Part shown: positions 1-5,639 of the stretch, in pieces
Layout: the number at the start of each line of letters is the position of its first letter
Position numbering within the stretch: position 1 is the first letter of the stretch
NCBI GenBank assembly: GCA_905211345.1
Contig: CAJMAO010000049.1
Span: 1 to 11,623, forward strand
Reading direction: 5' to 3'
Length of the DNA stretch: 11,623 bases
DNA from: an uncultured Prevotella sp.
GTDB taxonomy: Bacteria > Bacteroidota > Bacteroidia > Bacteroidales > Bacteroidaceae
Notes under the pieces: generated by a model
Told to the model about the DNA's origin: nothing
The model's input: the letters and a program-made list of their open reading frames with translations, nothing else
The model's database searches: none
Translations under genes and position numbers: made by a program

Positions 1-85
1 GCCTTTCACGCTGCAAAAGGCCGCCTTTCGGCCTGCAATATGCCGTCTTTTGGAAGCTAAAAGACGGCCTTTTATAAAGGCTTCG
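1..85. repeat. GC-rich REP-like hairpin cluster, possible terminator
   Basis: A perfect 10-bp stem is visible: GCCGTCTTTT (42-51) pairs with AAAAGACGGC (59-68) across a 7-nt loop, and on the plus strand it is followed by CTTTTAT, so it could terminate transcription entering from the left. Upstream of it the words aaaggccgcctttcggcc (16-33) form further small palindromes. The same words (ggcc, cctttcggcctgc, gccgtctttt) recur at 3131-3150 and 4483-4557, so this is a dispersed repeat family as well as a local hairpin. The window edge cuts the element on the left. Confidence 0.6.
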
Positions 86-112
86 GCAACGTGCTGATTT
101 CCAGCAGATTAC

Positions 113-206
113 GAATTAAGAGTTAAAAATTAAGAATTAAGAAAATATGCCTTGCCATTTGGTATGGGTGTTTTTCTTAATTCTTAACTCTTAATTCTTA
201 ATTTAA
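113..206. repeat. Inverted-repeat element with aattaag stem word
   Basis: The arm TTAAGAATTAAGAAAA (130-145) is perfectly complementary to TTTTCTTAATTCTTAA (172-187). Both arms continue outward as loosely repeated attaag / gagttaa words. The 26-nt centre contains gccttgccatttggt (149-163), whose reverse complement ACCAAATGGCAAGGC resembles the core found beside the stems of other elements in this window. It lies just downstream of the pyrH stop codon and could act as that operon's 3' hairpin. Its role is unknown. Confidence 0.6.
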
Positions 207-222
207 CCAGTTCTTAATTCCC

Positions 223-933
223 TTAGTTGTGAACGAGTGTTCCTATCTCCTCTCCGTCCATAACGCGCTTCAGGTTGCCCTTTACGTCCATGTTGAAAAC
301 GTAAATCGGCAGATTGTTCTCCTTGCACATGGTGGTAGCGGTGAGGTCCATCACTTTCAGTCCGCGCGTGTAAATCTCGTCGTATGTTATGTCGTTGAAC
401 TTCACGGCGTTAGGATCTTTCTCGGGGTCGGCGGTGTATATGCCGTCGACGCGCGTGCCTTTGAGCATCACGTCGGCCTCAATCTCGATACCGCGGAGCG
501 ACGAGCCCGTGTCGGTAGTGAAGTAGGGCGAGCCCGTGCCGGCGCTGAATATGCATACGTAGCCGGCCTCCATGGCCTCTATGGCTTTCCATTTGCTGTA
601 GAACTCGCCGATAGGCTCCATGCGTATGGCCGTCATCACCTTGTTCTTAACTCCTATGGCGCCGAGCGCGGAGCTAAGCGCAAGCGAGTTGATGACCGTG
701 GCGCACATGCCCATTTGGTCGCCCTTGACGCGGTCGAAGCCTTTACCCGCGCCGCTGAGGCCGCGGAATATGTTGCCACCGCCTATCACGATGCCTATCT
801 GCACGCCCATTTCGTGCACTTCCTTTATCTGGCTTGCATAGTCAGAGAGACGCTCCGGGTCGATGCCGAAGCCTTGTTTGCCCATGAGGCTCTCGCCGCT
901 GAGCTTCAGTAAGATACGTTTGTAATTTGCCAT
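223..933 (-). CDS. pyrH: UMP kinase (uridylate kinase) PyrH
   Basis: This enzyme phosphorylates UMP to UDP using ATP, in the cytosol, in pyrimidine nucleotide synthesis. The 236-residue product has the usual bacterial length and the amino-acid-kinase fold motifs: KLSGESLMG (10-18), the glycine-rich GGGNIFRG (51-58), GDQMG (71-75), RMEPIGEF (104-111), the TGSPYFTTDT segment (133-142) and KGTRVDGIYTADPEKDP (158-174). I chose ATG at 933 because MANYKRILLKLSGE matches the family start. A GTG at 951 would add six residues, but it begins at the edge of a REP-like repeat. It is the last gene of the probable yraN-birA-pyrH operon, 105 bp after the birA stop. That gap holds one arm of the repeat whose other arm forms the end of birA. 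The product identity is firm. Confidence 0.97.
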   Translation of the reverse strand: MANYKRILLKLSGESLMGKQGFGIDPERLSDYASQIKEVHEMGVQIGIVIGGGNIFRGLSGAGKGFDRVKGDQMGMCATVINSLALSSALGAIGVKNKVMTAIRMEPIGEFYSKWKAIEAMEAGYVCIFSAGTGSPYFTTDTGSSLRGIEIEADVMLKGTRVDGIYTADPEKDPNAVKFNDITYDEIYTRGLKVMDLTATTMCKENNLPIYVFNMDVKGNLKRVMDGEEIGTLVHN

Positions 934-948
934 AAAAAGTATATTTGA

Positions 949-1088
949 CACCCACCCCAGCCCTCCCGAAGGGAGGGGCTTGAATACTGCCGCAGGAATG
1001 GGATTAAATTGATGTATTCTGCACGGTTGTTTCCTATTTCATACGTGACAAACCAAGCTCCCTCCCTTCGGGAGGGGTGGGGTGGGTA
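949..1088. repeat. REPIN-like pair of inverted CCCTCCC palindromes
   Basis: The left copy (949-981) reads acacccaccccag followed by the palindrome CCCTCCC-GAA-GGGAGGG (961-977) and ggcttg. The right copy (1054-1088) is the inverted form, ending in gggtggggtgggta. The two copies match along about 30 bp with a few differences and are separated by about 75 bp without a gene. The right copy lies inside the last codons of birA; the left lies in the birA-pyrH gap. The layout of two palindromes facing each other across a short spacer is that of a REPIN. No associated transposase is in the window. Confidence 0.75.
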
Positions 1089-1818
1089 TGACATATTCCA
1101 CCTCTTTAAACAGATATTCCTTTACTACGCCGTTCTCCTTACGCAGAACAATACGTCCGTCGGGCTCCACACGTTCGATGCAGGCCATGAACCCGCCAGT
1201 AGCGTCGCGGTAGGCGTGAAGCCCTGTGCGGCGGTACAGCGAGGCTGTGTAGGCGGCATGGATGTCATCGTAACGCCCGGCATCCACCATGCCGAGATAT
1301 TCGGCGAAACGGCCTGTTACGGCCTGAAGCACGGCCTCGCGGTCAGTCTCGTGTCCTAGGATATTGAACAGTGAGACTGGGTTCGGCGCGTTGCTTACGA
1401 ACTCGCGCTGGTTTATGTTTATGCCCGTGCCGAGGATGCAGCAGCCCACGAGCCCCTTGCTGACGGTACATTCAGACAGTGTGCCGCTTATTTTCAGGTC
1501 GCGCCAGTAAACGTCGTTCGGCCATTTCACGGTGAAGCCGTCGGCGTATTGCGCCAAGGTGTCGCGCACGGCCAGCGCACCGGCCTCGAGCATGACGAAC
1601 TGCCGCCGCGCCTCAAGCCCTTGCGGGCGGGTCTTTACGCTGAACAGCAGGTTAGCGCCGGGCGCGCTTTCCCACGTGTTGCGCCCCTGTCCGCGCCCCG
1701 CCGTCTGGTGTTCGGCGGTGACGACGGTCATCAGCCGGCCTTCTCCGCCTGTGTATTCACGCAGGTAACGGTTGGTAGAGTCAGTATCGCCGAGCCTTAT
1801 CGTCTGTATCTGTTCCAT
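1039..1818 (-). CDS. birA: Biotin--[biotin carboxyl-carrier protein] ligase, monofunctional
   Basis: This enzyme activates biotin to biotinyl-5'-AMP and attaches it to the carrier lysine of biotin-dependent carboxylases or decarboxylases. The biotin/lipoate-ligase catalytic domain fills the protein: the biotinyl-AMP loop GRGQGRNTW (41-49), KWPNDVYW (98-105), K109 in LKISG, and the ILGTGININ strand (128-136), followed by the small C-terminal domain. There is no N-terminal helix-turn-helix, so this is a class I ligase rather than a repressor. ATG at 1818 gives 259 residues. A TTG at 1827 overlapping the yraN stop (TTGA) would add three residues and is less likely. The last 15 residues (PTPPLPKGGSLVCHV, 245-259) follow the natural-looking end KEVEYVI and are encoded largely by a REP-like repeat, which seems to have replaced the original stop. 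It sits 5 bp after yraN and is probably co-transcribed with it. Confidence 0.93.
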   Translation of the reverse strand: MEQIQTIRLGDTDSTNRYLREYTGGEGRLMTVVTAEHQTAGRGQGRNTWESAPGANLLFSVKTRPQGLEARRQFVMLEAGALAVRDTLAQYADGFTVKWPNDVYWRDLKISGTLSECTVSKGLVGCCILGTGININQREFVSNAPNPVSLFNILGHETDREAVLQAVTGRFAEYLGMVDAGRYDDIHAAYTASLYRRTGLHAYRDATGGFMACIERVEPDGRIVLRKENGVVKEYLFKEVEYVIPTPPLPKGGSLVCHV

Positions 1819-1823
1819 GTCTT

Positions 1824-2192
1824 TCAAGTCTGCATGGGGTTGAACGCGTCTTCAATATGGTTGATTTCGCACTCCCCGCCGTCGCCGCCCGTAACGGTTA
1901 CAATATCGAAACGCAACGGAAACTCTATGCCGTAGGCACTCACGAACTTGGCCGCAGCGATGGCAAGGTTGCGCCGCTTGCGCGCGTCGACGGCCAGTTC
2001 TGGCGCGAGGAACGAGCCTGCTCGGCGCGTCTTAACCTCGACTACAACCAACTGGTCGGCGTCAACGGCCACGATGTCGAGGTCGCGGTGCCCGTCGCGC
2101 CAGTCCCTCCACAATATGCGGAAGCCATTGCGCTCCAAGTATTCGGCGGCCAGCCGCTCGCCCCACCGCCCCTTGTCGTTGTGTTCGGCCAT
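1824..2192 (-). CDS. yraN: YraN / UPF0102 family endonuclease-fold protein
   Basis: A 122-residue protein of the UPF0102 family, a restriction-endonuclease-like fold often linked to DNA repair or Holliday-junction-type processing; its actual function is not settled. The family pattern is present: GRWGERLAAEYLERNGFRIL (8-27), then GHRDLDIVAVD (34-44) and LVVVEVKTR (48-56). D39, E52 and K54 fit the D...ExK catalytic pattern. The length is typical. It is the first gene of a probable operon with birA and pyrH, and it diverges from tadA. A minus-strand TATTTTTG (2366-2359) could be its -7 box, but no matching TTTG is found at the right distance, so the promoter is uncertain. Identity is firm, function is not. 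Confidence 0.92.
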   Translation of the reverse strand: MAEHNDKGRWGERLAAEYLERNGFRILWRDWRDGHRDLDIVAVDADQLVVVEVKTRRAGSFLAPELAVDARKRRNLAIAAAKFVSAYGIEFPLRFDIVTVTGGDGGECEINHIEDAFNPMQT

Positions 2193-2202
2193 TGTTTTTC
2201 TT

Positions 2203-2352
2203 TCTTAGGAGTTAAAGATGTTATAGGAGTAACCGCCCGCTTTGCGGGCTAAGAAGTTAAAGACAAATGCTTTGCCGGATGCCGTAAAAAGTCCGCCATG
2301 CCGGGTAATGGCTTTAACTTCTGTAACTTCTATAAATTCTTTTACTTCTTTT
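2203..2352. repeat. gttaaag-type inverted-repeat element, copy A
   Basis: The left arm runs gagttaaagatgttatagg, then the palindrome GCCCGC-TTT-GCGGGC (2235-2249), then aagaagttaaag and the core ACAAATGCTTTGCC (2263-2276). The right arm is the pyrimidine-rich complement (ggctttaacttctgtaacttctataaattcttttacttctttt region, 2309-2352) without a palindrome. The same order of words (gttaaag, palindrome, gaagttaaagac, aaatg core) is found at 5432-5498 and, inverted, at 5531-5590 and 6226-6297. The centre contains ggatgccg and its relative cgccatgcc. Confidence 0.7.
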
Positions 2353-2387
2353 CAATGGCAAAAATACAACATTTCGGGCACATACGA

Positions 2388-2418
2388 TTGCCGTTTGCGG
2401 CGAAAATGGTTATTTTTG
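2388..2418 (+). promoter_or_regulatory. Bacteroidetes-type promoter upstream of tadA
   Basis: TTG (2388-2390) is followed after 20 bp by TATTTTTG (2411-2418), which fits the Bacteroidetes sigma-ABfr pattern TTTG-N19/20-TAnnTTTG except for the first T of the -33 box. Transcription would begin near 2423-2426, leaving a leader of about 175 nt before tadA that contains two inverted palindromes. Confidence 0.5.
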
Positions 2419-2476
2419 CGACGCATACTGGCATTTAGTCCATGCCGGCATACCGCCTGCCGTGGAGCCTGCGGTT

Positions 2477-2557
2477 GTAGAGACGCGATTTATCGCGTCT
2501 TCAGCGGGGCTGTAAAAACGTGCGGTAGGGAGGAAACGTGATGAATCATGTCTCTAC
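2477..2557. repeat. Inverted pair of gtagagac palindromes in the tadA leader
   Basis: The left unit is GTAGAGACGCGATTTATCGC and onward; within it AGACGCGA-TTTA-TCGCGTCT (2481-2500) is a perfect 8-bp stem with a 4-nt loop. The right unit (2532-2557), read on the minus strand, is GTAGAGACATGATTCATCAC and onward, a diverged copy in inverted orientation. The GTAGAGACGCGATTTATCGCG word is, from memory, a common dispersed repeat in many bacterial genomes; a short related piece, gcgtctctac, is at 3178-3187. In the mRNA the two units could pair with each other or fold separately. Confidence 0.65.
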
Positions 2558-2600
2558 AAAAGACGGAAACCTGAAAGTAATGATATGATACATTAGTAAT

Positions 2601-3050
2601 ATGGAAGATACTCAACAGCAAAAGGATGAGCAGTATATGCGCAAGGCTTTGGCCGAAGCCGAGGCGGCGCTGGCGGCTGGCGAGGTGCCGATAGGCGCCG
2701 TGATAGTGAGCAACGACAGGATTGTGGCGCGCGGCCACAACCTTACCGAGACTCTCTCTGACGTTACGGCGCACGCCGAGATGCAGGCCATTACGTCTGC
2801 GGAGAATTACTTTGGCGGCAAGTACCTTGCCGACTGTACGCTCTATGTGACAGTAGAGCCGTGCGTGATGTGCGCTGGTGCAATATGCTGGGCGCAGATA
2901 CGGCGCGTCGTTTACGGAGCGCCTGACGAGAAACGGGGCTTCACGCGCTTCGCCCCCGGTGCCCTTCACCCCAAGGCTACGGTAACGGCGGGCGTGCTTG
3001 AGGAGGACTGCCGCCGCCTGATGCAAGATTTTTTTAAAGCAAAACGCTGA
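2601..3050 (+). CDS. tadA: tRNA-specific adenosine deaminase TadA
   Basis: This zinc enzyme deaminates the wobble adenosine of tRNA-Arg(ACG) to inosine so that one tRNA reads several arginine codons. The 149-residue product has the cytidine-deaminase fold with all active-site groups: HAE (H58 zinc ligand, E60 proton shuttle) and PCVMC (87-91, with C88 and C91 as zinc ligands). N47 follows in the ARGHN segment that lines the substrate pocket, and MRKALAEAEAALAAGEVPIGAVIV (from M13) is the usual N-terminal helix and strand. The ATG at 2601 gives a normal length. It stands alone on the plus strand, diverging from yraN, with its own probable promoter and a long repeat-containing leader. A guanine deaminase or other CDA-family enzyme is the alternative, but the HAEMQAI...EPCVMCAGA pattern fits TadA well. 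Confidence 0.94.
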   Translation: MEDTQQQKDEQYMRKALAEAEAALAAGEVPIGAVIVSNDRIVARGHNLTETLSDVTAHAEMQAITSAENYFGGKYLADCTLYVTVEPCVMCAGAICWAQIRRVVYGAPDEKRGFTRFAPGALHPKATVTAGVLEEDCRRLMQDFFKAKR

Positions 3051-3092
3051 TATTTGCTTACCGTAAAATCATTTTATCGCTTTGTCGGATAC

Positions 3093-3129
3093 GGATTGTA
3101 AGCGAACGCAAGGCGTTTGCTTACAATCC
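3093..3129. terminator. Strong hairpin downstream of tadA, repeat-related
   Basis: GGATTGTAAGCGAACGC (3093-3109) pairs with GCGTTTGCTTACAATCC (3113-3129) across a 3-nt loop, 17 bp with one G-T pair. It lies 42 bp after the tadA stop and between convergent transcription units, a place for a terminator, but no run of T follows on either side. The right arm plus the next bases (tttgcttacaatccaatatgccg) recur at 4467-4488, so the hairpin also belongs to a dispersed repeat. Confidence 0.5.
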
Positions 3130-3206
3130 AATATGCCGCCTTTTGGCCTGCAAAAGATGTGCTGACGGTGGGCAGCCGCGTCTCTACGCAGTGGCGCGCG
3201 CCGGGC

Positions 3207-3614
3207 TTACTTGCTCATGTCTATTTTCCAGTTGCCGTCGGCGTCTTTCTTCAGTTTTACATCGTCTTCGTCGGTTTTCTTCTCAAACTCTATTTTTGTT
3301 TTTACTACGGCCTCGTTGCCGTCCTCGGATATTTCCTCAGAGAGTATCTCGTAAGATTTCAGGGCGCCGTTGTTCTGGTAAGTCATGCTTGCCTTGCTTG
3401 TCATCATGGCTGCTGCCTGCTGCTTCTCGGCGTCGCTTGACGGGGCTTTGCCTTCCTTGTAGTATACCAGTTCGGCCATTTTCTCGCCGTCCTGCTCCTG
3501 TATGGCCTTTATGAACTGCTCGGTTACGCCTTTAGGCGTGTTGCCTCCACCACCGCATGAGGTGATTGCGAACATCGCGGCTACGATAGCCACCAATCCT
3601 AATAGTTTCTTCAT
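3207..3614 (-). CDS. DUF4878-type lipoprotein
   Basis: A 135-residue predicted lipoprotein: MKKLLGLVAIVAAMFAITSC is a classical signal peptide with lipobox ITSC and the lipidated cysteine at residue 20, followed by a GGGG linker. The mature part (about 30-135) has PKGVTEQFIKAIQEQDGEKM early and KKDADGNWKIDMSK at the end, a pattern of the NTF2-like DUF4878 family common in Bacteroidetes, whose function is unknown. A substrate-binding or stress role is only a guess. It begins 28 bp after the YiiX-like gene on the same strand and probably shares its transcript. The protein is full length. The DUF4878 assignment rests on the pattern of a short helix followed by a lysine/glutamate-rich curved sheet, remembered and not searched. 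Confidence 0.8.
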   Translation of the reverse strand: MKKLLGLVAIVAAMFAITSCGGGGNTPKGVTEQFIKAIQEQDGEKMAELVYYKEGKAPSSDAEKQQAAAMMTSKASMTYQNNGALKSYEILSEEISEDGNEAVVKTKIEFEKKTDEDDVKLKKDADGNWKIDMSK

Positions 3615-3642
3615 GATTGTAAAGTTTTAGTTAGTAATATGG

Positions 3643-4251
3643 TTAGAATTTTATAATCGTGTCCAAAGTGTCGTTGTTGCAGATGTCTGACGGCAGTATG
3701 CAGCGTATAGGGTCGAGGCCGGGCAGCTTGAAATAGTGGCGCGCTCCGCGGGCTAGCGTAAGTCCGGCTTTCTTGTATGACGACTCTATCAGCTCGCAGC
3801 AGTACATTTTCGTTGTGTCGTTGTCGTCGTAATCGTGGTCGAACAGGGTGCCGCGGCGGTATACGCCGAGGGCTATGCGCGCGGCTTCGGCCGGTATGGC
3901 GGTGTCGCCCCGCAGGCGTTTTATTTCTCCTATTCTCGCGTTTATCGACGAAAAGAACTTTTCAGGAGTCTCCATTTTCACGCGGTCGGGGTCGCCCTTA
4001 TAGTCGGGTTCGCCCGGTACGGCGTGCACAACCATCATCACCCCTGCCGAGTCTACCACTATGCCTATGTGCGAGTAAGCCCCGTGCCTGTCGGCAGTCA
4101 GCACCGCACGGCTGGCCAACCCATTGCCGCGACGGAACACAAGGTCGCCCGGTTTGAGGCGGCAGCCTTCCGGCAATATGCTTTTCGCCTGTTTTCCGCC
4201 GCACGCGGCGAGCATCGCAAGCGTTATTATGGCGGCTAAGGCGTGTTTCAT
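3643..4251 (-). CDS. YiiX-like permuted papain-fold lipoprotein (NlpC/P60 superfamily)
   Basis: A 202-residue predicted lipoprotein hydrolase. The start at 4251 gives a clean signal peptide with lipobox LAAC (lipid cysteine 17). The upstream extension to 4347 would pass through the promoter and destroy the signal peptide. The mature domain shows the circularly permuted NlpC/P60 (YiiX/YebB) order: KPGDLVFRRG (33-42), AYSHIGIVVD (58-67) with probable catalytic H61, and MYCCELIESSYKKAG (149-163) with probable catalytic C151. Members are thought to be amidases or thioesterases acting on peptidoglycan peptides or lipids; the substrate here is unknown. Outer-membrane or periplasmic attachment follows from the lipobox. 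It is the first gene of a two-gene unit with the DUF4878 lipoprotein, so the two may act together in the envelope. Confidence 0.88.
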   Translation of the reverse strand: MKHALAAIITLAMLAACGGKQAKSILPEGCRLKPGDLVFRRGNGLASRAVLTADRHGAYSHIGIVVDSAGVMMVVHAVPGEPDYKGDPDRVKMETPEKFFSSINARIGEIKRLRGDTAIPAEAARIALGVYRRGTLFDHDYDDNDTTKMYCCELIESSYKKAGLTLARGARHYFKLPGLDPIRCILPSDICNNDTLDTIIKF

Positions 4252-4264
4252 AAATGTGTTTTTG

Positions 4265-4295
4265 CAAATATACGAAAAAACGCCTGATATGCAAA
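4265..4295 (-). promoter_or_regulatory. Consensus Bacteroidetes promoter of the lipoprotein pair
   Basis: On the minus strand TTTG (4295-4292) is followed after 19 bp by TATATTTG (4272-4265), an exact match to TTTG-N19-TAnnTTTG. The ATG is only 13 bp beyond the -7 box, so the transcript would have a leader of roughly 5-10 nt. This also excludes the longer reading frame start at 4347. Confidence 0.72.
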
Positions 4296-4465
4296 ATTTC
4301 TTAAAATGTTTCTTTTCAGAATAACGGAAAGCCGTTATCCGCGCCATCTTTTACGGTATGCCGCCGTTCCGGCTGCTTAAAATCGTAAGCAGTCGTGCGT
4401 GCCGAGGTTTCGATGACGATTGTTAGGCGCGTCGTCGGTTTTATTCGTTAACTTTAAATGCGGTA

Positions 4466-4557
4466 TTTGCTTACAATCCAAAATGCCGTCTTTCGCAGGC
4501 CGAAAGGTGGCCTTTTGGCTTCTAAAACACGGCCTTTCACAGGCCGAAAGACGGCAT
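4466..4557. repeat. GC-rich inverted-repeat element (gccgtctttcg family)
   Basis: ATGCCGTCTTTCG (4483-4495) is perfectly complementary to CGAAAGACGGCAT (4545-4557). Between them lie further ggcc words (aggccgaaagg, ggccttttggc, cggcctttcac) that can form internal stems. The element is preceded by tttgcttacaatcca (4467-4480), which also precedes gccgccttttggcctgc at 3116-3147. Similar words make up 1-85. Confidence 0.65.
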
Positions 4558-4618
4558 CCTGCAACGCCGACGATTGCTAAAATAAGAATAATAATAAATG
4601 AATTTTATTAAAAGGGGC

Positions 4619-4647
4619 TTGAATGTCGATTAAAATACGTATGTTTG
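4619..4647 (+). promoter_or_regulatory. Probable promoter of the BI-1 gene
   Basis: TTG (4619-4621) and, 18 bp on, TATGTTTG (4640-4647), a good TAnnTTTG box. The spacer is one shorter than usual. Predicted start of transcription is near 4652, giving an AT-rich leader of about 50 nt without a Shine-Dalgarno site. Confidence 0.5.
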
Positions 4648-4700
4648 CACAAATTATTTTCACATTATATTATATATAGACAAAACTAACAGAAAAGATT

Positions 4701-5420
4701 ATGAACGAAGACAGACTGTATGAACTGATACAAGAAAAGGAGCGCACGGCCGCCGTGGCCTTTCCTGCCTTGATGCGTAAGGTGTACGTTTGGATGACGC
4801 TGGCGCTCGTCATAACGGGCTTCACGGCTTACGGCGTGGCCACCAGTCCGGGCATATTGACGGCCATCGTCACCAACAAGATGCTCTTTTGGGGCATGAT
4901 AATAGCCGAGCTGGCGCTGGTATGGACTGTTTCGGCGCGCATACACCGCCTTTCGCTAACCACGGCAACGCTTCTTTTTGTGCTTTATTCGGTGCTCAAC
5001 GGCGCCACGCTGTCGCTGATATTCGCCATTTACACGATGAGCTCGATAGCCTCGGTGTTCTTCATCACCGCCGGCACGTTCGCCGTGATGTCGCTTGTAG
5101 GCTATTTCACCAAGGCCGACCTGTCGAGCCTTGGCAAGATATTGTTCATGGCTCTCATCGGACTTTTAATCGCCACCGTTGTCAACGTGTTCCTTTTGAA
5201 GGACACGGGCTTCGGTCTCATCTTGAGTTATGTGGGCGTTCTCATCTTCGTCGGTCTTACGGCGTATGACACCCAGAAGATAAAGCGTATGCTTGTTGAG
5301 GCCGACGACGTAAGCGAAAGCGCGCAGAAGATAGCCCTCATGGGTTCGCTAGCCCTTTATCTCGACTTCATCAACCTGTTCCTCTATCTGCTCCGCATAT
5401 TCGGAGGGAACAGGGAGTAG
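4701..5420 (+). CDS. Bax inhibitor-1 / YccA family membrane protein
   Basis: A 239-residue inner-membrane protein with seven hydrophobic segments (about 28-48, 62-79, 88-111, 115-136, 145-166, 170-188, 211-234) and a charged N-terminus (MNEDRLYELIQEKERT). The BI-1 signature is clear in the last third: GLTAYDTQKIK (185-195) and ALYLDFINLFLYLLRIFG (218-235). D190 and D222 correspond to the aspartate pair that forms the pH sensor in the bacterial calcium-leak homologue YetJ. Known roles in the family are calcium leak, and in E. coli YccA modulation of the FtsH protease; which applies here cannot be told. It is flanked by repeat-filled gaps and is probably transcribed alone from the promoter at 4619-4647. 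Confidence 0.93.
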   Translation: MNEDRLYELIQEKERTAAVAFPALMRKVYVWMTLALVITGFTAYGVATSPGILTAIVTNKMLFWGMIIAELALVWTVSARIHRLSLTTATLLFVLYSVLNGATLSLIFAIYTMSSIASVFFITAGTFAVMSLVGYFTKADLSSLGKILFMALIGLLIATVVNVFLLKDTGFGLILSYVGVLIFVGLTAYDTQKIKRMLVEADDVSESAQKIALMGSLALYLDFINLFLYLLRIFGGNRE

Positions 5421-5430
5421 TTCTTTTTGG

Positions 5431-5590
5431 AAGTTAAAGTAGTTAAAGAAGTTATCGCCCGCTGCGCTCGCTGAGAAGTTAAAGACAAATGCTTTGGCAG
5501 ATTATTACCGTTAACATTATATAAAGGTAATGTCTTTAAATTCCCAGCGAGCGCAGCGGGCGATAACTTCTTTAAATTCTATAACTCCTT
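5431..5590. repeat. gttaaag-type inverted-repeat element, copy B, with 45-nt arms
   Basis: Positions 5443-5487 and 5531-5575 are inverted copies of each other over 45 nt with two differences; the first 31 nt (5443-5473 against 5545-5575) match perfectly. Each arm has the order ttaaagaagttatc, GC-rich word gcccgctgcgctcgctg, gaagttaaagaca. The left arm is followed by the core ACAAATGCTTTGGC (5485-5498). The 43-nt centre is AT-rich. The arms correspond word by word to copy A at 2203-2276 and, inverted, to copy C at 6226-6297. The element begins 11 bp after the BI-1 stop and could also end that transcript. Confidence 0.8.
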
Positions 5591-5591
5591 T

Positions 5592-5639
5592 AAAACGGCA
5601 AGAAAATATGCAAAAACTTGCATATTTTCTTGCCGTTTT
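5592..5639. terminator. Perfect 22-bp hairpin between BI-1 gene and argR
   Basis: AAAACGGCAAGAAAATATGC plus AA (5592-5613) is perfectly complementary to 5618-5639 across the 4-nt loop AAAC. With A's before and T's after, it can work as a bidirectional terminator, isolating argR from upstream transcription. Its right arm contains the TTG (5630-5632) that would be the -33 box of argR and touches the ARG box at 5637, so a regulatory role at the argR promoter is also possible. Confidence 0.6.

Larger units (their letters stand above)
2193..2600. other. 408-bp divergent intergenic region, repeat-rich
   Basis: This gap between the divergent yraN and tadA genes holds no convincing gene. From left to right it contains a gttaaag-type inverted-repeat element (2203-2352), a possible minus-strand -7 box (2359-2366), a good plus-strand promoter for tadA (2388-2418), and a pair of inverted gtagagac palindromes in the tadA leader (2477-2557). 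Reading frames that cross it translate repeats and lack family motifs. Confidence 0.7.
4252..4700. other. 449-bp divergent intergenic region
   Basis: This gap between the YiiX-like gene (minus) and the BI-1 gene (plus) contains the minus-strand promoter at 4265-4295, a GC-rich inverted-repeat element at 4466-4557 and a plus-strand promoter candidate at 4619-4647. A 63-codon frame at 4420-4611 translates mostly repeat sequence and is not supported. The stretch 4300-4460 shows nothing recognisable. Confidence 0.65.

Noticed and set aside
949..951. GTG start at 951 for pyrH
   Set aside because: It falls at the edge of a REP-like repeat, and the ATG at 933 matches the family N-terminus.
2490..3026. 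178-codon minus-strand frame over tadA
   Set aside because: Antisense to TadA, which has complete catalytic motifs; its 3' end runs through the leader repeats.
4252..4347. Upstream extension of the YiiX-like gene
   Set aside because: The extension would place the signal peptide internally and spans an exact promoter; the ATG at 4251 gives a proper lipoprotein signal.
4420..4611. 63-codon plus-strand frame
   Set aside because: Most of it translates the GC-rich inverted repeat; no start context or motif.
4598..4616. ARG-box-like sequence aatgaattttattaaaa upstream of the BI-1 gene
   Set aside because: Only the first half-site (TGAAT) matches; the second half departs at several positions and the gene is unrelated to arginine.
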